Part shown: one piece after another, positions 55,689 to 64,000 of the stretch
Position numbering within the stretch: the first letter of the stretch is position 1
Layout of the letters: the number at the start of each line of letters is the position of its first letter
Assembly: GCA_018907035.1 (NCBI GenBank)
Contig: JACCIC010000360.1
Span: forward strand, 116,796-180,795
DNA: 64,000 bases
Reading direction: 5' to 3'
From: Sycobia sp. Sy_11
Lineage: Eukaryota > Arthropoda > Insecta > Hymenoptera > Epichrysomallidae
Program-made: the position numbers and the translations under genes
The notes under the pieces: model-generated
What the model was told of the DNA's origin: nothing
Seen by the model: only the letters and a program-made list of their open reading frames with translations
Databases searched by the model: none

Positions 55689-58600
55689 AACCATTATACT
55701 GCAATCCAACTATTGGACGAAGTAGATTAGCTACTGATGAACTAATGACTAGAGCACATGAGGTTAAAGCAGCCATAATCTTAGCACAGGAACCTTATCA
55801 ACATACAAATGCTATTGTTGGTATGGGGAGATACTCCAATCAGATATTTGTTGGATCCTCCAATAAAGAAATGCCGTGGGCATGCGTTGTAATACTGAAC
55901 AATGATTACACCGGCACACTTCTCAAGGCAGTCAGTACGACCCACTGTGTCTGTGTGCATATCTCAGGTCCTGGTGGTGATTTTTATGTTGTGTCTCTTT
56001 ATTGTCAGTATTCGCATGACATAGACATATATCTGAACCAACTTGGAAAAGTCCTAGACGTCACGAGAGGGAAGCACATTATTATAGCGTCAGATGTTAA
56101 TGCTACCTCTCCTACATGGAGCTCCAGAGTGATGATTAGCGACGAAAGAGGACTACAAGTTGAGGACTTTGTATTTTCACACGATCTAATATGCATTAAT
56201 AAATTACATGAGAGATGTACCTATAAGAAAGGTGAAAGGGACATCGATATTACAATGTGTGATATACAAGGTCTTGCGAGTGTCTCCAACTGGTCGGTCA
56301 CTGATAACTGGATAAGTAGCGACCATGAAGTTATAGCAATTGAATTGGGAAGCTCTGCCCAGCTACCTAGACTTAAACGGCCTAGGTATAACATCAAATA
56401 TGCAAACTGGGAAAAATTTATTCAGTTATTAGATCAATCATCTGTGTCTCTATACGAAAGACCGATTCGAAACTGTGCTGATGTCAACAATTACGCAAAC
56501 GATATAGTTGACGAGATTACAAGAGCTGCTAATAAAACAATTCCTAAAAAGAAGATGTTCCAGAAGTCGGTCCCTTGGTGGACTAACGAACTCTCTGGCT
56601 ATAAGAAAAATGTGTACAAACTACGTAAGATATATCAAGCGGAGCCTGATCTACTCCGCAGAGATATTAAAAGACGTAGATATCTACTAGAAAGAAAGAA
56701 GTACACAAGAAACATAAATAAAATCCGATCGGAAAGCTGGAGAAACTTTGTTGAGTTAAATAGCAGGAGGAATGCTTATGGGTTTGTATATAAGATTTCG
56801 AAGGAGAAGATTCTCCCGAAACAAATTATAAATTCATTAAATGATAGTGCTGGCAATTTTACCACTGACTGGGAGTCTACGGCTCGAGCACTACTCGATG
56901 GTCTGTTTGGTAATGAAAATTCACCCCAAACGACATCGAACATACTGTATACATCCACTTCCAATGATGTCTCTGCATGGTCTATGATAGAAATAATAAC
57001 AGCTATAAAGAAAATGAAAAATGGCAAAGCCCCGGGTCTAGACTATGTGGAAGTTGAAATGGTAAAAAGTGTGATAAGTCGAAATATCTATTGGTTTTGT
57101 TAAAATTATTTAATTCGACATTACAGTATGGCTCGTTTCCGGACTCCTGGAAAGTAGGTGAGGTGAGGACACTCCTTAAATCCAGTGGAAAGGATCCTTC
57201 CCTGGTGAAGTCATACAGACCTATATGTCTTCTTCCTATTCTCAGCAAGGTTCTTGAAAGACTGATTGGTTATAGATTGTCGAATTGTATTTCACATGGA
57301 GAGTACGCCTCTGATAGACAATTTGGCTTTAAAAAAGGTAGGGGTACTGAAGATGCCATATCAGAGCTCAAAACTCTGATAACAACTATGAAAAGAAATT
57401 AATATATGGCATTCTATTTGATATCACTGGAGCATTTGATAATCTCCAGTGGTCGAAAATCTTAGAGGAGCTCCGAAAGAGAGACTGCCCCACAAACATC
57501 TATAGACTGATAGAGTCTTACCTTTCAAATAGAAAAGTATCTGTAACCGACAACTTTCAAGTAGTTCGTAAGAACCTAAATAAAGGATGTCCGCAAGGTT
57601 CAATATTAGGACCGGACTTCTGGAACATATGTATGGACTCGCTATTAATGCGTCTTACGCATAGCGGAGGGAAAGTAGTGGCATACGCTGACGACTTAAT
57701 TCTGGTAGTCGGAGGAGACTCCAGAAGAGAAGTTGAATCTGAGGCGCAAAAGTACACTGACATCATTGTCAAATGGTGTCAAGAACAAAATCTTGAACTT
57801 TCGAAATCCAAAACAGAGCTTATCTTACTTAAAGATAAAGGCAGTCGACTTGACTGCGGTAAGAAAGCTGTCTCATATAAAGATTTAACAATGAAGAAAC
57901 TGATTTCGAAAGGGTCCATCTCTGGCTCAATAAGACATACTGGCAAAGGAGGGATTAGACCTCCCTGTATAAAAATACTAAATAAAGGCATTAAATACTC
58001 CGAAAAAGTAACATATTTGGGAATAACTATCAGTCAAGGATTCAGTATTAATGTGCACTTTCGTACAGTAAACAATAAGATACGAGCGTTTTATAACCGT
58101 ATACGAATGATTGCACAGAGTACCTGGGGTCTGAATCACTTGACACTCGACACTCTTTATGATGGTGTGTTCATACCAACAATTATGTATGGAGTATCTG
58201 CCTGGGGAGATCTGATTGATACACAGAAACATCACCACGAGTTAGAAAAAGTTCAAAGATTTCCCCTGCTAAGAACTAGCAGGGCTTACAACACGTGCTC
58301 TACAAAGGCACTACAGGTAATTTGCGGCAAATTACCATTAGAACTTGTGGTGATGGAAAAACTGCTTAAACGCCGATTAAATAAAGGCGAGTCCTTCCAA
58401 ATAAACGACATAACTTATGATGAAAATTGCGACAAAGAGAATCGCAGTGGCCAGTATAAAAGATGTCTTATACGAAAAGTGGCAAGATAAATGGACAGCC
58501 TCGGACGTCGGTGAAGTAACTAAAAAGTACTTTCCTGATGTACGGCAGAGGATGACGTACTCTTGGATAAATCTAAATTATTATAACGTGCAATTTTTAA

Positions 58601-58887
58601 GTGGACATGGTGATTTTAATTACTCACTTCACAAAAGAAATCTGTCTGACACAGATAAATGTTTCTGCGGGCAGATTGAGACTCCGGGCCATGTTCTCTT
58701 CGAGTGTCCATTATACGACACAGAAAGAACAGAAATCAAAGAACACTTAATTACAAAGAAAGGTTCTTGGCCTGTGTGTGAAAATGACTTAATAAATCAC
58801 CCTGACATATTTAAAATCTTTGACTTCACGTGTAAGAATATTATCAGATCCAAATGCTTCGGACAAGAGTCGTCAAACAGACAGTAA
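55681..58887 (+). pseudogene. R1-B ORF2, four single-base frameshifts (B2)
   Basis: ATG at 55681. Against B1 there is an extra C near 55710 (after CAATCCAA), a lost T near 57075, a lost G near 57382 and an extra A near 58440. The fragments 55745-57103, 57091-57402, 57633-58490 and 58417-58887 together cover the endonuclease, reverse transcriptase (YADD present) and zinc motif (here CFC...H...C). Substitutions relative to B1 are few. Confidence 0.88.
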
Positions 58888-59545
58888 ATGAAACAGAGTC
58901 GTTTCTAGACCGACGACTGTAATCATAAATCCTCGCGACTGACTGATACCTCGGTACATCAAATAAATAATGTCCGTGTATTTTAAAACTGAGTGTCTTC
59001 TTAAATGTTTTATGTCTATATGTTTATATATTATAACGATGTTTGGTTACAAACAATAAATTATTTGTGTCGTCCTATATACCTTTTGTGTTGTCCTATT
59101 TACACCTTGACAACTTTGACATATTAACTAAAGACGAGCTCTCTCTTAAGATTCGAATCTGAAGTTTTTAGTATAAATAAGTAATCAACGATGAAACTTA
59201 AGAATTGAGTGATATGACGACGAATATGACAATTAAATAAAATTAAAATGGGCTCGAGCATAAGATCTGGCCGGTGACTCTACCTCCACGAGGTCCCCGC
59301 TGGGCAACGTGCATCGCATCTTCACTTAAAGTCTTGAGTGGACATGGGATGTACGGCTAAATGAGTCACCTCCCTATAGGGAGAGCCAACTCGCTCTGAG
59401 ATCTAAAATCTATCTCGAGCGGGGTTTTTCCGAGTCGGTCTCCTTGACTCTGTGTTTGCGCTGGAGGAGGGTATACCTGCGGATATGGTCGAAAGACCGA
59501 GGTACCGCAGTACTACGACCATCTGTAGTACTAACCAACATTCAC

Positions 59546-59558
59546 TGTCCCTATCTAC
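59546..59558 (+). repeat. 28S R1 target footprint (junction 8)
   Basis: TGTCCCTATCTAC between the B2 3' end and the A6 5' end. Confidence 0.95.
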
Positions 59559-60546
59559 CAGTCTTTATCGAGCGGCCGTCGAGGACGGACGTGTTTCGGA
59601 GTTTCTCCGTGTTTAGTGAGTTCTTAGTATAGTGAAGTGTATAGTGATAGTGAAAGTGTTGTGTTTTTTGTTCGTGGTTCCCGTGTTGGGTGCTACCCCC
59701 CACAATAGTGAGTTTTTTCTTTTTTCTTATTTTTTTATTTTTTCATTTTTCTCAACCCTTATTATATTAACTTTTTTTTAATTTTTTTTGCTTTTTCTCA
59801 ACCTCCATTACATTAAAATTTTTCTTTAATTTTCTCTCATTCTCATACCCCCACTCCCCCACCCTACATACCCCCCTCCCCCCCCCCTGACGTACACCAC
59901 CACCCACCGGATTCCGAGAGTACTCGGTCCGGTGAGTGTACTCCACCTGTTCCGACCCCCCCAAACCCCTCCCCCTGCCGCCCGCGGAAGGGTTAAAATC
60001 CACCGCGGAAGGCATTATTACATACAGCCCGTATATCTATATATATATATATATAGATATACGGATTACACTACATTCACCAGGTTCGGGATTTCTCGGC
60101 CTGGTGAGCGTAACCCACACACACACACCATCCACACACCATCCACACACACTCATACACCCCCTCTACACCCCCCCCACTCACCTCCACCCGCCGGTAA
60201 TCGAGTTTTTTCTCGAACCGGTGGTTTTTCTCATTTTTTCATTTTCTTTCCCCCACCACCTCATTTTTTTCATTTCATTAGTGAGGGCTCAATTTTTGTT
60301 ATTTCTTAGTGATCCAAAGTTTTTTTTATTTCTTTTTACACCCTTTATCATAAACTTTACCCCCCAGAACCCCCACAATTTTATTTTTTGCGTGTTAATA
60401 GTTTTTCGGTTTTTGTCTTACCCCCACACCCGGTTTTTTCTAAATTCTTTTTTTTTCCTATTCTACCCCCTTCTAGCACCTAACACGGGTATACCAGCTA
60501 TAAATTAAGTATTTTTAAGTAAAATTTAGTTAAGTTTAGTGAACAG

Positions 60547-60592
<46 letters not shown>

Positions 60593-60657
60593 CTCTTCCT
60601 CCTGCTCCCTGGTGAGCAGAGAGGCGGCACGCGAGGCGGCTGGGAGTCTGCCCGAGT

Positions 60658-62196
60658 ATGGGCAAGTCCCAGAAGAAGAGGGCGCAGAGGATGGCGTCGG
60701 TGAGCTCCTCGTCGTCGGAGTCGTTGCCACCGCGGGAAACCCGGGCCTCGACTTCGAAAACAACAGCCACAACGGCGAGGACTCAGGAGAGGGGGGATGT
60801 GGAGGCTCAGAAGCGCAAAAGGCGCCACGAAGAAAAGGAGTTGAGCCTTGAAGAGGCTGGGGGTAAGTACCCCAAAGATATTAGGGTAAGGTTGGAGAGT
60901 GAACGTGAGGGAGTGAATGATGATGAAAGCTTGAATGCGTGTGTGGTTAGTGCAAAAAGAGTGAATGTGAGTGCGAGGAACAGTGTATGTGGAAATGTTA
61001 CTGTGAGTGTGCGTGACTGTGAGAGTGGTAATGAGAGTGAGAGAGAGAGTGAACGAGAGAATGTTAACTGTGTGAATGAAAAAGCGAATGTAGGAGTGAC
61101 TGACGGGAATGATATGAATGATAGAGTGATTCTGAACCGAATGAATGAAATCGGTGTGCGATTGAGAGGTCGAATGTGTAGTGAGGTGAATGTAAACAAA
61201 GGAGTGATCGAGCATGTGCTGAATTGTGTGAGTGAGTATGAGAAAATAGTAAGTAACCTGTTGTGTATGAATGCCGAGATGAGGGGTAGATTGAGTGAGA
61301 GGAAAAGTGCAAATGTGAGTGTGACTGCGAACGAGCCGAGGGTGCACTCGTATGCCGGAGTGGCGGCAACTCGGCCATCTCCCTTGGCACGGGCTTCACA
61401 GCCGGTACCAGGGGGTGTGAGGAGTGCACCCATGGCACCACCTCGGGCGGCTCCAGGTCCGAGCTATGCCGTTATTGTGAAAGGACGAGAGAATGAGGAA
61501 AGTGAGGAAGTAAAGAAGCGTTTGTGTAGTATGAATGTATGTGAGAATGTGAGAGTTAAGAATGTGCGAGTGGCGAGAAGTGGCGGTGTGATTGTGGAAA
61601 CTTTGAGTGTAAGAGAGAGAGAGAGCTTGAGATTGAATGAGGGGCTTAGGAGTGCGGGGCTTAAGGTGGAGATTCCGCCTGCTCCTAAGCCTAGAGTGAT
61701 TGTGTACAATGTACCGAGTGTGCTGACGGCGGAGAGATTCTTGGAGGAGCTATACTCCAAGAATCTTAAGAATGCGTGTAGTATGGTTGAGTTCAAAGAG
61801 GGGGTGAAGGTTGCGGGGAGAAGGGGGAGCAGGGATGCTGAGCAGGGGAGTGTGATCCTTGAGGTCACGCCCCCGATCAGACGTCGCCTGCTGGACGAAG
61901 GGCGTGTATATGTGGAATGGAGTGCGTGTCGTGTGAGTGTGTATGATGCAGTGTTGAGATGTTTTGGATGTTATGAGTATGGACATGGTGTGAAAGAGTG
62001 TAAGAAAGAAAGAGTGTGCATAAAATGTGGACTGAGTGGACATATGGGTGCAAATTGTAAGAATGAGTATGCGTGTGTAAACTGCAGGATGAGAGGGCAG
62101 CCATTCGACCACGCGGTGACGTCGATGGCATGCCCCGAGTACATCCTGCGGGTTGAGAGAATGCGTGCGCGAATGAACGACAATGGCTGCCACTAG
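60658..62196 (+). CDS. R1-A ORF1, zinc-knuckle RNA-binding protein (A6, intact)
   Basis: 512 residues, nearly identical to A3 and A5, with CFGCYEYGHGVKEC as knuckle 1 (Glu where A3 and A5 have Gln; A2 also has Glu). The overlap with ORF2 is kept. Confidence 0.92.
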   Translation: MGKSQKKRAQRMASVSSSSSESLPPRETRASTSKTTATTARTQERGDVEAQKRKRRHEEKELSLEEAGGKYPKDIRVRLESEREGVNDDESLNACVVSAKRVNVSARNSVCGNVTVSVRDCESGNESERESERENVNCVNEKANVGVTDGNDMNDRVILNRMNEIGVRLRGRMCSEVNVNKGVIEHVLNCVSEYEKIVSNLLCMNAEMRGRLSERKSANVSVTANEPRVHSYAGVAATRPSPLARASQPVPGGVRSAPMAPPRAAPGPSYAVIVKGRENEESEEVKKRLCSMNVCENVRVKNVRVARSGGVIVETLSVRERESLRLNEGLRSAGLKVEIPPAPKPRVIVYNVPSVLTAERFLEELYSKNLKNACSMVEFKEGVKVAGRRGSRDAEQGSVILEVTPPIRRRLLDEGRVYVEWSACRVSVYDAVLRCFGCYEYGHGVKECKKERVCIKCGLSGHMGANCKNEYACVNCRMRGQPFDHAVTSMACPEYILRVERMRARMNDNGCH

Positions 62197-64000
62197 GGAA
62201 CTGCGTGTATGGCAGATGAATGGTCAGCGGGGGTATGGCGTTATGTGTGATATGAGTGAATGGTTGATGAATGAAAGGATAGATGTATGTCTGTTGCAGG
62301 AGCCGTACGTCTCTCACGGCAGGGTGACTGGGATCCCCATGGGATTCAAGTCATTTCTGAGCGTGAGCGGGCGCGCGGCTGTCATTGTATGCGGTGAGGA
62401 CATCGAGTGCCTGGTGCAGGGTGAATGGGTGTGTGACGACGGTGTGTGTGTGTGGGTGAAAGGTGTGTTTGGAGAGCTGAATGTGGCCTCCCTGTACTGC
62501 GCCGCAGGCTCGATCGAGCCGTACGTGCGGTGCTTGGACGGCCTGTTCAGTAGTATGAATGGGCGTAAATTGGTGATTGGGATGGATGCGAATGCGACCA
62601 GCAACCTCTGGTTCAGCAAGGGGGTTGAGGGTTCGGAGATAGATATGCAGCGGAGAGACAGGGGGGGGAGGGAACCGAGAGTGCGTGGATGTGTGCTTGA
62701 GGAATGGATTGTATGCAACAATATTAGAGTCTTGAATGAGCCAAGCCCGCACTACACCTTCAGTGCCAGCATGGGGGAGAGTGACATTGATGTCACTCTC
62801 ACCAATGTTGGTGGGGGTGAGTGCCGGGTGGAATGGATGGTGATGAACGAATGCGGAATTAGTGACCACAACCCCATCCTTGTGAGGTTGTGGCTGAAGG
62901 ATCTTCGCCCGAGCGACCACCAGGATTGTCGGCCCATCGAGAGATGGGTCGAAAAGGATGTGGACTGGGAGGGCTACAGGAGTGCGCTACGTGACCGTGC
63001 CCAACGGCATGGTTACGAGGCGTTCCTGGCCCTCGGTGTGAATGATATGGTGAATGTGATGAGTGAATGGGTGACGAGCGTGAATGATGAGTGGCTGCTC
63101 CGTTCCACCTCGGGGAATCGGAAGACCCCCCTGAGGAAACGGAAGAGCCTCAGATGGTGGAACGACGAGCTCGAAAGGAAGAAGCTGGAGGTGCGAGCTG
63201 CGAGGCGAAGGTACCAACGTGCGAAGAGAGTGAATGAGCGTATGAGAGAATCTTGGAGTGAATGGAGAATGCATGTTCGCGAATATAAAATTATGATGAA
63301 GTGCGCGAAGGAGGGGGAGTGGGAAAAGTTTGTGGGCAAAGAAAGGGATGAGGCATGGGGGGCTTTGTATAAGATTTTATTAAGGGGGGATAAGAATTTA
63401 ATTGCTGGACTATGGGTTGATGGAAGGTACACCACGAACTGGCGGGAGAGCGCGGAGGTCCTTATCGGGAAATTCTTCCCGAGAAGGGATCCGCGCTTTC
63501 CCCGGGGTCCGTGGTCCACCGGAGTGAATCTGATGAGTGCGAGTGGATTGCGTGAGGAGTTTGAATGGGACGAAATGAGTGCGGCTGTTAGGCTCTTGAG
63601 AATGAGAAAAGCACCAGGGCTGGATGGCTTCACCAGCTCGATGCTGCGGAATGTATGGGAAGCCATACCCATGTATGTGAAGAGTATGTATGAGAATGTC
63701 TGAATGAATGTGTGTTCCCGAAGATGTGGAAGCGCGCGAGAGTTGTGGCACTCCTGAAGAGTGTCGAAAAGGACAGGAGAAACCCTGGGTCCTACAGGCC
63801 TATTAGCCCTGTTAAGCGGCCTGGGGAAAATCCTGGAGAGACTCCTCGTTGAACGTATGAATGTGAGAATGGATGGGAAATGGAATGAACGGCAGTTTGG
63901 CTTTATGAATGGAAGATCGTGTGACGATGCGTGGACGTGTTTCATGAGTGATGTTCTCTCCGCCGGGGCGAATACGTTCTGGGCGTCTTTGTCGACTTTA
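62183..64000 (+). pseudogene. R1-A ORF2, partial and frameshifted (A6)
   Basis: Open from ATG 62183 to 63703 with all endonuclease residues. One A missing near 63695 (GAGAATG for GAGAAATG) then breaks the frame. An extra C near 63808 (GCCCTG for GCCTG) and a lost C near 63964 are further homopolymer-length differences. The gene continues beyond the window. Confidence 0.85.

Larger units (their letters stand above)
54527..59545 (+). mobile_element. R1-B copy B2, 5'-truncated and mosaic
   Basis: 5,019 bp. It starts inside ORF1, at the point matching about 36524 of B1, right after the 28S footprint: the usual result of incomplete reverse transcription. The first ~1 kb differs from B1 at many, mostly third, codon positions; from about 55546 to the end the two are nearly identical. 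It contains about six single-base indels. Confidence 0.93.
59559..64000 (+). mobile_element. R1-A copy A6, cut by the window end
   Basis: The complete leader, ORF1 and the first ~1.8 kb of ORF2 are present. It carries the same core promoter (A 59560, GGACGT 59587), leader hairpins and a 42-T tract. Confidence 0.95.

Noticed and set aside
11273..59558. Possible rRNA gene, because of the TGTCCCTATCTAC matches
   Set aside because: Only 12-13 bases of 28S are present at each site, and the flanks are R1 ends.

Overview
The window is eukaryotic repeat DNA from an arthropod, most likely an insect. About 58 kb of the 64 kb consists of non-LTR retrotransposons of the R1 clade. The 13-base core TGTCCCTATCTAC, which I recognise as the R1 insertion site of arthropod 28S rRNA genes, lies between almost every pair of neighbouring elements. 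No other rRNA sequence is visible, and there are no host genes I can recognise. A hymenopteran (ant-like) host is only an impression from the style of the elements.

Region 1 (1-5970) is AT-rich. It holds minus-strand remnants of an LTR retroelement: a Gag-like frame at 62-793, a coiled-coil frame at 1355-1726, and a doubtful primer-binding site/LTR near 4.0-5.4 kb. It also holds TA microsatellites and several small tandem repeats.

Region 2 (5971-12654) starts with an R1-A copy on the minus strand (A1), broken and lacking both ends. At about 11176 the orientation flips. A plus-strand fragment of the R1-A 3' end follows, then the 28S footprint, then a 1.37 kb coding-free unit. That unit has its own 137-bp 5' tandem repeats but carries the 3' UTR of another lineage, R1-C. 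It has the layout expected of a non-autonomous R1 passenger.

Region 3 (12668-64000) is a head-to-tail, plus-strand concatemer: A2, C2, A3, B1, A4, A5, B2, A6 (cut by the window end). Each join is one copy of the 28S footprint. R1-A is about 6.48 kb, R1-B about 5.9 kb and R1-C about 10.2 kb. A3 and B1 have both reading frames open: ORF1, an RNA-binding protein with three zinc knuckles, and ORF2, with an APE-type endonuclease, reverse transcriptase and a C-terminal zinc motif. The ORFs overlap by 14 nt in A and 8 nt in B. A4, A5, A6 and B2 are very close copies broken mostly by single-base indels; A1, A2 and C2 are older and decayed.

The three lineages share a target but differ in design. The R1-A sense strand is G-rich and C-poor, while the R1-C sense strand is rich in A and C. 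R1-A begins exactly at an Inr-like start with a DPE-like GGACGT at +28. R1-C has a 4.4 kb leader made of several nested tandem repeats. R1-B has ten spaced AATGCG motifs in its leader. B2 is a mosaic: its first ~1 kb is diverged mainly at synonymous sites and the rest is nearly identical to B1.
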